A stretch of 12,076 nucleotides of DNA from Bacillota bacterium (GCA_023441905.1 JAEZNC010000259.1:1-12076), one strand, 5' to 3'; shown: positions 1-7,086, counted from the first letter of the stretch. A program made the numbers and translations. The notes: generated by a model from the letters alone, not told the origin.

Positions 1-771
1 AAGCTTAATAGCATTGAGTTCAGTATAATGGCCATAGAAGGGCCCGTTATCGACATGAAATCCTAGATAATTTTCATTAAATACGTTGTCGCTCACCGGC
101 ACGGACACATAGATTCTTTTTTTATCCGTCCCCGCGTTGAGCACCATGAGCTCTTCCCCCGCATACTTGTCTCCCCCGGTTGTCTCAGCAGTCATTGTGC
201 CCTCTGAAACTTGTATGTCGAGCTCCGGTGCTTTTTCAGGCGCGGATTCATGTTCTTTTTCCAGCCGCTTGATTTCCTCTTTCATTTCTTCTTCGCTATA
301 CATGTAATCATCAGTGGTTCCGTCGGCAACGCTTTTCTTATACACCAAAATCAGCTCTTCAATCTCATCCTTCGTCATCTCATGCGGCACATTATCACCC
401 GTTACAGGCTGTTCATCGGGAAAGAGATAGTTGAAAAAGGCCGTGACCTGCTCCTGCGTAAAGCCTGTTTCAGAGACTCTTGCCGTCGGTATTTTCTCCG
501 ATTCGGGAACCGTCACAGCGGCGTCCACGCTGATGGTGAGCTTGCCGTCCGCCGCAGTCGTTTGATATGTGTAGCTGCCTTCCGGCACTTTTAGCTTCGA
601 AACTTTCTGTCCCGCAGAATTGTCTGCCGCCTGCTGAACCATTTGTTCGGTATCTTTTCTAATAACGATTTCCTTCTCGGGAGTCGGCTGACAGGCTGCA
701 AAAAAACACACGGTAATAAGCACAACCGCTAGTTTAAGCGCGGTCAATTTGGCGCTGTTTCTGTTTTTCAT
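1..771 (-). CDS. Putative DUF6034-like lipoprotein, C-terminus missing (runs off left edge)
   Basis: An open frame of 257 codons starts at ATG 771 and stays open to base 1, so the C-terminus lies outside the window. The start is supported by a GAGGGGG ribosome-binding site about 7 bases upstream. The N-terminus is a lipoprotein signal: a basic start (MKNRNSAK), a hydrophobic core at about residues 9-24, and lipobox FAAC with the lipidated cysteine at position 27, followed by QPTPEKE. The mature protein should therefore be anchored outside the cytoplasmic membrane. It has a Lys/Glu-rich, probably coiled or helical stretch at about residues 155-180 (EEEMKEEIKRLEKEHE). The 'CQPTPEKE' start and overall style recall the uncharacterised DUF6034 lipoproteins of Firmicutes; that assignment is from memory and is uncertain. 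No catalytic motif is visible and no function is claimed. It is transcribed away from the other genes and seems to be monocistronic or first in its unit. Confidence 0.8.
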   Translation of the reverse strand, partial: MKNRNSAKLTALKLAVVLITVCFFAACQPTPEKEIVIRKDTEQMVQQAADNSAGQKVSKLKVPEGSYTYQTTAADGKLTISVDAAVTVPESEKIPTARVSETGFTQEQVTAFFNYLFPDEQPVTGDNVPHEMTKDEIEELILVYKKSVADGTTDDYMYSEEEMKEEIKRLEKEHESAPEKAPELDIQVSEGTMTAETTGGDKYAGEELMVLNAGTDKKRIYVSVPVSDNVFNENYLGFHVDNGPFYGHYTELNAIKL

Positions 772-1262
772 ATTGGGCCCCCTCATTCTTTTTCTTTGCT
801 CAGCACCACACCAATAAAGAAAAGGGATCAGACAATTTGATGGATGAAATACCGTATATAATGATATGACTAATGCTATAAATTTCTTTATAAATAAAAT
901 AATATACATAGCTGATAATGTAAATATTTAGAGCAGTTGTTTATAAAGACCAAAGACATAATAAGGGTTAAGCTTAAGTAACTCCTCTACCCTTTCCTTT
1001 TTTAAAATCAGATCAATTGACATGATTGAAAGCGCTTTCTCAAGATGAATATGAAGAAATAAAGCAGATGAATAAATCCATCTGAGAAGTGATGCGCTGA
1101 TGATATGTCAACACCTTCTACGATAGTATCGCAAAGGTACATTATGATAATGCAAAGTACCGATGTTGTGAAGCCACTTACCGTTTTTTTACGTTTTGCA
1201 TGTTACAAATTTTAGATTTGCTCGGTAAGCCCATCCCTAGTTTTATGGAATGCCCCCATGAG
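772..1262. other. Intergenic region without an intact gene; possible coding remnants
   Basis: About 490 bases with no complete gene. Bases 840-960 are very AT-rich. Two short open stretches look somewhat protein-like. On the minus strand, 928-1107 is open for 59 codons and ends in a plausible amphipathic tail (from ATG 1023: MSIDLILKKERVEELL, then KLNPYYVFGLYKQLL). On the plus strand, 1104-1268 is open for 54 codons (beginning YVNTFYDSIAKVHYDN) but has no start codon with a ribosome-binding site. These could be decayed gene fragments or chance open frames. A palindrome TTAAGCTTAA lies near 967-976. No convincing RNA gene was seen. Confidence 0.4.
855..882 (-). promoter_or_regulatory. Weak candidate promoter for the lipoprotein gene
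   Basis: On the minus strand a TTTATA box (877-882) lies 16 bases upstream of a TATATA box (855-860). Each matches the sigma-A consensus at 4 of 6 positions. It would give a leader of about 80 bases before the ATG at 771. The region is AT-rich, so chance matches are likely. Confidence 0.22.
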
Positions 1263-1718
1263 CTATAGCCACGGAATTATGACTTTGCTGCAATAGTCAT
1301 CCCAAGCCGATCCGAACACTTTTGAGAGCATCTGCTCTTCTTCCGGCGAATACAGCCTCGAACCGATATAGACGATGATGCCGATTAATGCACCCAACCA
1401 TGTATTTAAGAGGAATCCAACCCACGGCAGCACAAGCAAAGCAACGCCCGTATACAGCGGATGTTTCATGATGGCGTAAGGCCCATTTGTAATAAGCTGT
1501 TTTTTAGGTATTTTTTTCAGAATCAAAATAACCGACCATATCCATATGACCACACCGGGAATGAGCATTAACGCAGAAATCCAAAATAGAAGAGACGGCG
1601 AGCCGCCCACACTGAATACAGATGGAAACAGGATGTTCAATACCAAACCGACTACCAAAAACGGCAATACAAGCATACCAATCTTTCTCCCGTTACCGAC
1701 AAGCACTTTAAGTCTCAT
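1263..1718 (-). CDS. Isoprenylcysteine carboxyl methyltransferase-like (ICMT/PEMT family) integral membrane protein
   Basis: This 151-residue hydrophobic protein has membrane segments at about residues 13-31, 43-67 and a hairpin around 92-120. It carries the family hallmark GPYAIMKHPLYTG (79-91), matching the GPY-x3-(R/K)HP-x-Y-x-G motif that contributes to the S-adenosylmethionine pocket. The downstream acidic run EEE (126-128) before a C-terminal FG..WDDYC segment matches the usual E-E-x3-L-x3-FG-x3-x-Y motif. The ATG at 1718 is preceded by AAGGGGA at good spacing. In bacteria these proteins methylate varied small or lipid substrates, and the real substrate is rarely known; no prenylated-protein partner is nearby. 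It stands alone on the minus strand, divergent from the LCP gene. Family assignment is firm and the substrate is unknown. Confidence 0.85.
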   Translation of the reverse strand: MRLKVLVGNGRKIGMLVLPFLVVGLVLNILFPSVFSVGGSPSLLFWISALMLIPGVVIWIWSVILILKKIPKKQLITNGPYAIMKHPLYTGVALLVLPWVGFLLNTWLGALIGIIVYIGSRLYSPEEEQMLSKVFGSAWDDYCSKVIIPWL

Positions 1719-1774
1719 AGGCTTCCCCTTGTTTTTATTATTTTGATGGGTTGTTATTTATCAGAAATATTTCG

Positions 1775-1799
1775 ATTCTGTCGATTAGATTCGACGAAT
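1775..1799. promoter_or_regulatory. Imperfect dyad, candidate operator
   Basis: The arms ATTCtGTCGA and TCGACGAAT are inverted repeats of each other apart from one extra T in the left arm, separated by TTAGAT. The direct repeat TCGATT also occurs at 1772-1777 and 1781-1786. The site lies 57-81 bases upstream of the methyltransferase start, about where a repressor of that gene could bind. No regulator gene is adjacent, so a function is inferred only from position and symmetry. Confidence 0.3.
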
Positions 1800-1951
1800 T
1801 TAGTCTAACACCTCTACACACCGGAATTTTTTTGTTCATAGACAATTGGTTGCCTAAAGTTTGATCGCTCAATACTTTGTCAGCTGTTTTTATGATTGCA
1901 GGTGCAAATATAAACAAATTGTAAAATTGAAGATTAATTTGGTATTTATTA

Positions 1952-1978
1952 CTGACTTTCTCTGTATTATGTTATAAA
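1952..1978 (+). promoter_or_regulatory. Weak candidate promoter for the LCP gene
   Basis: CTGACT (1952-1957, 4 of 6 to TTGACA) and TATAAA (1973-1978, 5 of 6 to TATAAT) are separated by 15 bases, shorter than ideal. It would start RNA about 35-40 bases before the translation start. Confidence 0.3.
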
Positions 1979-2021
1979 ATAATTCTGTAACTACATTTGG
2001 AATCAAGGGATGGAAAACATA

Positions 2022-3761
2022 ATGAAGAAATGGTTCAAAAGTTTGAGCAAAAGACAAAACGATTCGGAAGACGGGCTCTCGGTCAAAGACAAAAATGACC
2101 TCGCAGATAGTCATCCGATATCGGATGATTCAAAGCAGTTTGATTCTTCTGATGGAGGAACTGATGAAACGTCTGTCTCAGAATCGCAAAGCAGTCATAA
2201 GTCAAAGACGAAGAAACCATGGAGCGTAAAGAAAAAGGTTATCGTGACCATTGCCGGCGTTTTGGGTGCATTGGTCATCGGTATCGGAATATTCGCCGCA
2301 TCGATCTTTATAGACCCTATGAGCCATTTTGAAGCCATCGCGCCGTTACCGTCAGCGCCCGCAGCTTCCTTACCGGTTGAAAGCGGCGATTCACCCACGC
2401 CGACTCCCACGCTGAGTGAATACGATCAGCTCGTTGCCAAGAGTGATTTCGGCATCCTTGAACAGACGGTTAATATTCTGTTGATCGGCGTTGATTACGC
2501 GCCTGAGCGCAACGACTGGGAAGGCAAGCATTATTACCATTCTGATGTCATGATCGTTCTGGCTATCAATAAAGAAACCGGCAGCGTCAATCTGATTTCT
2601 TTGCCCCGCGATACGTATGCCGAAATCCCCGGCGTTGAAGGCATATACAAGCTGAACGCCTCGATGGATTGCGGCGGCGGCTGGAAGGATAACCCTGCCG
2701 GAGGCTGCAAAAAGGTTTGCGAAGCTGCGTCATGGATGATAGGCGGCATTCCCATTAATTATTATTACGCTGTGGATATGTCTGCCGTGAAAGAGCTCGT
2801 AAACGCAATTGGCGGCGTGGATTTTAACATTGATGTCGTCGATTTTAAAATGCAGGGGCGCGAGTACAAGACTGGGCTTCAGCATATGGACGGACAGGCG
2901 GTTCTCGATTATCTGCGCGTACGCAAAGACATTGGCGAAGAATCAGGAGACAAAAACCGTGTCAACCGGCAGAAAAATATGCTTGTCGCGATTGTGCAAA
3001 AATTGAAAGATTCTGGGCTGATTTTTAAGATACCTGATATCATCAACGCGTTCAGCGGCAACCTTCAGACAAACGTTGATCTGGCGAGCACAGGCGCTTT
3101 GGCGGCATACGCATCTCAAATCGACACACGATGCATTAAAATGTATTCGATGGGCGGCCCGATGCATCTTGGACTTTTCAACTGGAATTTTGTCATCACT
3201 GACCAAGATAATCGGGTGAAAATTATTAAGGACGTATATGGCTTCGACATTAGCAGCGATGCGGATGTGCAGGCGCTGGAAGCCAAGTACGGTATCAAAG
3301 TACCCTCTTACGACCATTATACAAAAAGATATGCATTAAATCTTTGGCATAAAATGCAGGCCAAGATCATGAACAGACAGGCACCTCCCCTGCTTGATGA
3401 CATCAAATCGAAGCTTGATGCCGATGCACAGCTGCCGCCTTATCCGGAGCTGGTTCCGGTGCAGGATCCTGCAACCGGTGAAATGATTCAGCCGCCGCCG
3501 GTACCCAGCGATGGCTATAGGAGATACCTTTCGGGTTGTGCAGAATGGCAATTATATAATAAGGTTGACGAAGAATTTTCGCGTATGGATGATATCGAAC
3601 AGCTGCAGCTCGATATTCAGGCGCTTTGCGAGAAATTCGGGATCAAAAAGAGTGAAAAGGAATGGAAAAAGTATTGGCATGTGGACTACGGCGACCATGC
3701 AGGGAAACGGTCGGCCAATCAGCCGTATGTGAAAAATGAGATGCCTGTTGATTTCAATTAA
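2022..3761 (+). CDS. LytR-CpsA-Psr (LCP) family cell-wall glycopolymer ligase with long C-terminal extension
   Basis: The family transfers undecaprenyl-phosphate-linked glycopolymers such as teichoic acids or capsule to peptidoglycan outside the membrane. I choose ATG 2022 (579 residues, start MKKWFKSL). GGGATGG lies about 8 bases before it, while the longer ATG at 2010 has AAGGG directly abutting it. Numbering from 2010, the protein has an acidic/serine-rich cytoplasmic head (1-70), one membrane helix (about 77-100), a Pro/Thr linker (112-135), and the LCP domain from NILLIGVD (155) to about 375. Key LCP residues are visible: SDVMIVLAIN (178-187), SLPRDTY with catalytic-type R200-D201, KLNAS (214-218), and Arg-rich LRVRKD (302-307) with R317 and R320. 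Odd points are a cysteine-bearing insert (C221, C233, C237) and about 200 residues after the LCP core with proline-rich stretches and a charged tail. It is followed by a strong terminator, so the gene is probably monocistronic. Confidence 0.9.
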   Translation: MKKWFKSLSKRQNDSEDGLSVKDKNDLADSHPISDDSKQFDSSDGGTDETSVSESQSSHKSKTKKPWSVKKKVIVTIAGVLGALVIGIGIFAASIFIDPMSHFEAIAPLPSAPAASLPVESGDSPTPTPTLSEYDQLVAKSDFGILEQTVNILLIGVDYAPERNDWEGKHYYHSDVMIVLAINKETGSVNLISLPRDTYAEIPGVEGIYKLNASMDCGGGWKDNPAGGCKKVCEAASWMIGGIPINYYYAVDMSAVKELVNAIGGVDFNIDVVDFKMQGREYKTGLQHMDGQAVLDYLRVRKDIGEESGDKNRVNRQKNMLVAIVQKLKDSGLIFKIPDIINAFSGNLQTNVDLASTGALAAYASQIDTRCIKMYSMGGPMHLGLFNWNFVITDQDNRVKIIKDVYGFDISSDADVQALEAKYGIKVPSYDHYTKRYALNLWHKMQAKIMNRQAPPLLDDIKSKLDADAQLPPYPELVPVQDPATGEMIQPPPVPSDGYRRYLSGCAEWQLYNKVDEEFSRMDDIEQLQLDIQALCEKFGIKKSEKEWKKYWHVDYGDHAGKRSANQPYVKNEMPVDFN

Positions 3762-3805
3762 ATATCAGCGGAATTGAAAGTATCCGATAAAAACGGACAT
3801 TAACG

Positions 3806-3859
3806 AAAACCCTATGATATGGACAAAAAGCAGCGCTTTAATCATAGGGTTTTTATTTA
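3806..3859 (+). terminator. Strong intrinsic terminator after the LCP gene
   Basis: A perfect 13-bp stem AAAACCCTATGAT (3806-3818) pairs with ATCATAGGGTTTT (3841-3853) and runs into a T-rich tail (TTTTTATTTAT). The 22-base loop contains a second small hairpin, AAAGC-AGC-GCTTT (3827-3839). It lies 45 bases after the LCP stop codon. There is no matching T-run on the other strand, so it acts in the plus direction. Confidence 0.85.
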
Positions 3860-3931
3860 TGGTAGTATTTAATATTTTTATGATATATTTTATTTTGTGA
3901 TTATCTATGACACGCTCGTGTATGTTAATAT

Positions 3932-4588
3932 ATGCATTCAATTGGAGGTGTTTTTATTAGTAATAATGAAAGGAAGTCAACAACTCTGCCATCTATTATT
4001 CCCCTTGTATTAGCATTGCTATTTGTGTTGTTATTCTGTGTTTTGCAAAGTGACCTTGTTCAGATATTAACCCCGTTCTTGATGGTACCGATAAAGTATT
4101 TATGTCTGGCTATAGTAATTGCGGTATATATAATTAATCTTGCAAGAACCATTAAAGCTATCATTGAAATTGGGCCTAATAAACGTTTACTTACCAGATT
4201 GATTATTATTATTATTTTTATTGCAATTATTGGCTTAGCTATTTTCCTTCCGCTTGATGACTATTATGAAAATGCCCGTTTTTCTTCATTATCTGAGCAA
4301 TTTGATGCCGCTGCTATAATAATGTCTCAAACGGGTGCTGGAGATGGCTATAATGCAGCTCTTCCATTTGAATATGCATATTTATCGCGCGGAGGCGGCG
4401 ATATTATCATATGCGGCACAGGCGATAATAAAGCCATTCTTTTTTATTGTGATCGGGGAATATTGGATGGCTTCAGCGTGTATGCATATGCGCCAAACCA
4501 AAATGCCCTGAAAAATCTATGGCAATATACTGACTGGAGTGAATTTAAAAAATTGAGAGAAAACTGGTATTATTGCCGATCATCATAA
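3932..4588 (+). CDS. Orphan three-helix membrane protein of unknown function (probable AUU start at 3956)
   Basis: I do not recognise this family. Numbering from ATG 3932 (218 residues), it has three hydrophobic helices at about residues 21-39, 46-70 and 88-107, then a hydrophilic domain of about 110 residues. That domain contains SRGGGDIIICGTGDNKAILFY and may be a small beta-rich fold. The helix count and the basic loop at 80-90 are compatible with the C-terminal domain outside the membrane, but topology is not settled. The start is unusual. ATG 3932 has no ribosome-binding site, whereas a perfect GGAGG (3944-3948) sits 7 bases before an in-frame ATT codon at 3956, giving a 210-residue protein beginning ISNNERKS. 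No in-frame ATG, GTG or TTG lies between. The gene is clearly more AT-rich than its neighbours and lies alone between a terminator and a convergent peptidase gene, which suggests recent acquisition. Confidence 0.75.
   Translation: MHSIGGVFISNNERKSTTLPSIIPLVLALLFVLLFCVLQSDLVQILTPFLMVPIKYLCLAIVIAVYIINLARTIKAIIEIGPNKRLLTRLIIIIIFIAIIGLAIFLPLDDYYENARFSSLSEQFDAAAIIMSQTGAGDGYNAALPFEYAYLSRGGGDIIICGTGDNKAILFYCDRGILDGFSVYAYAPNQNALKNLWQYTDWSEFKKLRENWYYCRSS
3944..3958 (+). promoter_or_regulatory. Ribosome-binding site pointing to an AUU start codon
   Basis: GGAGG at 3944-3948, followed by TGTTTTT, places the ribosome on ATT 3956-3958, in frame with the membrane-protein gene. If ATG 3932 were used, this perfect Shine-Dalgarno sequence would lie inside the coding sequence with no purpose. 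AUU starts are known for infC (IF3), where they serve autoregulation. Confidence 0.5.
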
Positions 4589-4618
4589 TCTGCAGAAAAG
4601 CCAATACTTCATAAATTA

Positions 4619-6124
4619 TCACAGCCCGTAAATATCGCTATACTTCTCGTTTAGATAATTGATATAGTATTTCGCGGCCAGTTCCTCTCCCGTCACCCGC
4701 CTGATCAGTTCCTCAGGCAGATACACCGCGCCGTGCCGATGAATGTGCTCCTTGAGCCATCCGTTGAGCGACATAAGGTCTCCCCCCTCTATGCGCTGTT
4801 CATAGTCCGGCATATCGCTTTTGAGCTTATGGATGAACTGCGCGCCGTAAAGGTTACCGAGTGCATAGCTCGGGAAATAGCCAAAATTGCCGCTCGACCA
4901 GTGCATATCCTGCAGTATTCCCTCCGCGTCGTTTTTCGGTTCCACGCCAAGGTACTCCCGGTATTTCTTGTTCCAGAGAATCGGCAGCTCATTGAGCCCC
5001 GCTTCTCCGTCGAATATCGCCTTTTCGAGCTCATAGCGGATGATGATGTGCAGGCTGTATGTGAGCTCATCCGACTCGATACGTATCAGCGACGGTTTTA
5101 CCTGATTAATCGCCCTATAAAACGTGTCGAGCGGCACAGTCTTAAACTGCGGGAAGCAGTCCTGCGTTTCGGGGTAGAAATAAGTCCAGAAAGCGCGGCT
5201 GCGGCCGATGATGTTCTCGTAAAGCCGAGACTGAGATTCGTGTATGCCCATTGACGTGCCGGTTTTGAGCATGGTGCCGAGCAGACTATCGGAGATGTTT
5301 TGCTCATAGACCGCGTGGCCGCCCTCGTGAATGCAGCTGAACAGCGCGCTTTGAAACTCTTTCTCATAGTAATGCGTTGTGATGCGCACATCATGGTTCC
5401 CAAGCGTATCCGTAAAAGGATGAACGCTGACGTCAAGCCGTCCCGCGTCAAAATCGTAACCCATCTTCTCAAGCACGCTGCGGCACAGCTTTTGCTGCGC
5501 ACCCAGCGGATAATCGCTGTGCAAAAAATCGTTATCCGTCTTTTTGCCGCTCGATTTGATACGATCGAGCAGAGCGATGATCGCGTCTCTGAGCTCAGCA
5601 AATATCACATCAAGGGTATTCACCGTGATGCCCGGTTCGTAAATATCGAGCAGCTTGTCGTAACGGCTGTTTTGAAATCCCCAATAACCGATGAATTCCC
5701 GATTGAACGCAATCAGCCTTTCAAGATGCGGTTTGAATATCGAATAATCGGATTTTTCTTTGGCGGTCTCCCATGCCGATTCCGAATCGGAACACGCGAT
5801 CACATACTCACGGTATCTGTCTTCGGGAATCAAAGTTGAGCGGTCGTATTCTCTTTTTGCCCTGTCGGTCATGGCTTTGACGACGTCATCCGAACCTTGA
5901 TTCTCGCTGAAATAGTCGATGAAATCCTTCATTTCTTGGGAGGTCTGACGCTTGTACATCTCAGTCGATAAATAACCGAGTATTTCGCCACGGTACGGCG
6001 CGCCTTTTTTGGGGATGCTGACGCGTGAATCCCAATACAGCGTGCTGATTGCACTGTTTAAGTATTCGATATCCTTCATATATGATTTGAACTGGCTCAG
6101 TTTACCAGTAAATTCTTCGTTCAT
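4619..6124 (-). CDS. M32 family (Taq-type) thermostable metallocarboxypeptidase
   Basis: A cytoplasmic zinc carboxypeptidase that removes C-terminal amino acids from peptides, with broad specificity except before proline; it probably serves peptide turnover. I choose ATG 6124 (501 residues, MNEEFTGKLSQ) because AAAGGG lies 5-6 bases upstream; a TTG at 6151 extends the frame by nine codons but has no ribosome-binding site. The length fits the family (about 500). All M32 signatures are present, numbered from ATG 6124: HPF (235-237), DVRITTH (245-251), the zinc motif HEGGH (266-270) in CIHEGGHAVYEQN, GIHESQSRLYEN (293-304, third zinc ligand Glu), IRIESDELTY (347-356), and GYFPSYALGN (415-424). 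The catalytic set looks intact, so the gene should be functional. It is convergent with the upstream membrane gene, with only 30 bases between stops. Its own promoter seems to lie at 6173-6199. Confidence 0.95.
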   Translation of the reverse strand: MNEEFTGKLSQFKSYMKDIEYLNSAISTLYWDSRVSIPKKGAPYRGEILGYLSTEMYKRQTSQEMKDFIDYFSENQGSDDVVKAMTDRAKREYDRSTLIPEDRYREYVIACSDSESAWETAKEKSDYSIFKPHLERLIAFNREFIGYWGFQNSRYDKLLDIYEPGITVNTLDVIFAELRDAIIALLDRIKSSGKKTDNDFLHSDYPLGAQQKLCRSVLEKMGYDFDAGRLDVSVHPFTDTLGNHDVRITTHYYEKEFQSALFSCIHEGGHAVYEQNISDSLLGTMLKTGTSMGIHESQSRLYENIIGRSRAFWTYFYPETQDCFPQFKTVPLDTFYRAINQVKPSLIRIESDELTYSLHIIIRYELEKAIFDGEAGLNELPILWNKKYREYLGVEPKNDAEGILQDMHWSSGNFGYFPSYALGNLYGAQFIHKLKSDMPDYEQRIEGGDLMSLNGWLKEHIHRHGAVYLPEELIRRVTGEELAAKYYINYLNEKYSDIYGL

Positions 6125-6152
6125 GTTATCCCTTTCCAAGTGCCAATCCAAG

Positions 6153-6166
6153 ATAAAATATTTTAT
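6153..6166. promoter_or_regulatory. 14-bp perfect palindrome between promoter and start of the M32 gene
   Basis: ATAAAATATTTTAT is a perfect palindrome lying just downstream of the TATAAT box and covering the expected transcription start. It could be an operator, but an AT-only palindrome in AT-rich DNA may be chance. Confidence 0.3.
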
Positions 6167-6172
6167 TTAATA

Positions 6173-6199
6173 ATTATAACACAAAGGCGGTTAGGTCAT
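6173..6199 (-). promoter_or_regulatory. Candidate sigma-A promoter for the M32 carboxypeptidase gene
   Basis: On the minus strand a perfect TATAAT (6173-6178) is preceded, after 15 bases, by ATGACC (6194-6199, 4 of 6 to TTGACA). The -10 is excellent, but the spacing is shorter than the ideal 17. It lies about 50 bases upstream of the ATG at 6124, within the 89-base gap after the DUF1385 gene, so the peptidase need not depend on read-through. Confidence 0.5.
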
Positions 6200-6213
6200 G
6201 CATATTAATCAGT

Positions 6214-7086
6214 TCAATCGGATTTCACGGCTTCATTGATTGCCACGATTGCACACGCCATCATGGTGCTATCCGGCTCCCGCGTGGTGAAACGCTGCGC
6301 AAACAATCCCAAACGTGTTATCAGCGTAGTTTTTTTTGCGCGCATGGCTTCGTATGCCAATCCCGCCGCAATCAACACCACAGCGCATAGTATCAGTTCT
6401 TGCACCGTTTCAGGAAGCTGCTGTGGAATGAAAACAGACGCGACAAGCACAGCCAAAACAATGATAACCACCATCGACGTCCCGCAACGTTTGTGGAATC
6501 GGCTCTGTGCCGTCACATTCTCAAAGGTCATTTCAAGGCCCTTTTCATAGCAGGCAATCGCTTTGTGCTCAGCGCCGTGATAGCGTAGCAGCCTTTTAAC
6601 GGCGGGCAGGCTCGTTATTATGAAAAGCGTGAAAATAAACATAACCAAATTAGCCAGACCGTAAACGAATGTGAACAGATAGTGCTGACAAAACTTCAGA
6701 AAATATAGACAAAGATAGTTATAGAGCCAATCCGTCAAAAAAGCATAGAGCCCCACTATCAAAACGGCGACTGCGGCACTGATGATTGAGAGCGGTGAAA
6801 TGTGCAGTTCTCCCGCTTGTTTAGAAAGCTGAATGGCACGGAATATCGTCTGAACAGACGTCTTGAATGACGAGAAAAGCTGATAAATACCGCGCAGCAC
6901 CGGTCTTTTGATGATGCTCTTTTGGCTGACAGGCCATGACTCGGATACAATTCTGCCAGAGTGCAGACGCAGCGCTATCGCGTATTTTTCATGGGTGCGT
7001 ATCATCACACCGTTCGACAGTGCCTGCCCGCCAATCGGTAAGCCGAGTTTCATTTTCATGCCAATCAAATCTTCTTTATTGTCCAT
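6214..7086 (-). CDS. DUF1385 family integral membrane protein (YqhQ-like)
   Basis: A 290-residue membrane protein of the family that includes Bacillus YqhQ; its biochemical role is not established. Family marks seen are an N-terminal GGQALSNGVMIR (19-30), the conserved RYHGAEHKAIACYE (168-181) and RFHKRCGTSM (196-205), and a C-terminal REPDSTMMACAIVAINEAV. Membrane helices lie at about 98-117, 140-160, 203-221 and 228-247. The conserved His/Glu-rich (HGAEH) and HxRCGTS motifs sit at helix ends and look like metal or active-site residues, but that is inference. The N-terminal motif is divergent: most relatives I recall read GGQAVIEGVMMR. ATG 7086 has only a weak ribosome-binding site (AAAG, 3 bases away); ATG 7056 (MKMKLGLP) is an alternative. 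It lies between the liv operon and the M32 gene, with no visible functional link to either. Confidence 0.9.
   Translation of the reverse strand: MDNKEDLIGMKMKLGLPIGGQALSNGVMIRTHEKYAIALRLHSGRIVSESWPVSQKSIIKRPVLRGIYQLFSSFKTSVQTIFRAIQLSKQAGELHISPLSIISAAVAVLIVGLYAFLTDWLYNYLCLYFLKFCQHYLFTFVYGLANLVMFIFTLFIITSLPAVKRLLRYHGAEHKAIACYEKGLEMTFENVTAQSRFHKRCGTSMVVIIVLAVLVASVFIPQQLPETVQELILCAVVLIAAGLAYEAMRAKKTTLITRLGLFAQRFTTREPDSTMMACAIVAINEAVKSD

Larger units (their letters stand above)
1719..2009. other. Divergent intergenic region (methyltransferase / LCP gene)
   Basis: This 290-base AT-rich spacer separates two divergently transcribed genes, so it should hold both promoters. Visible items are an imperfect dyad at 1775-1799 and a possible plus-strand promoter near 1952-1978. 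I see no open frame with a ribosome-binding site and no structured RNA in it. Confidence 0.5.

Noticed and set aside
211..594. Plus-strand open frame of 127 codons
   Set aside because: It lies opposite the lipoprotein gene, which has a signal peptide, lipobox and ribosome-binding site; the plus frame is His/Phe/Arg-rich with no ribosome-binding site and is an antisense shadow.
1104..1268. Plus-strand 54-codon open stretch treated as a real gene
   Set aside because: It has no start codon near its beginning, no ribosome-binding site, and its end overlaps the methyltransferase gene; kept only as a possible remnant.
3910..3921. ACACG-CT-CGTGT dyad upstream of the orphan membrane gene as an operator
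   Set aside because: The arms are only 5 bases with no second copy seen, and the surrounding promoter boxes are weak (20-base spacing), so it cannot be separated from chance.
4733..5839. Plus-strand open frames of 173 and 179 codons
   Set aside because: They are opposite the M32 carboxypeptidase gene, which carries every family motif; they show no family features and no ribosome-binding site.
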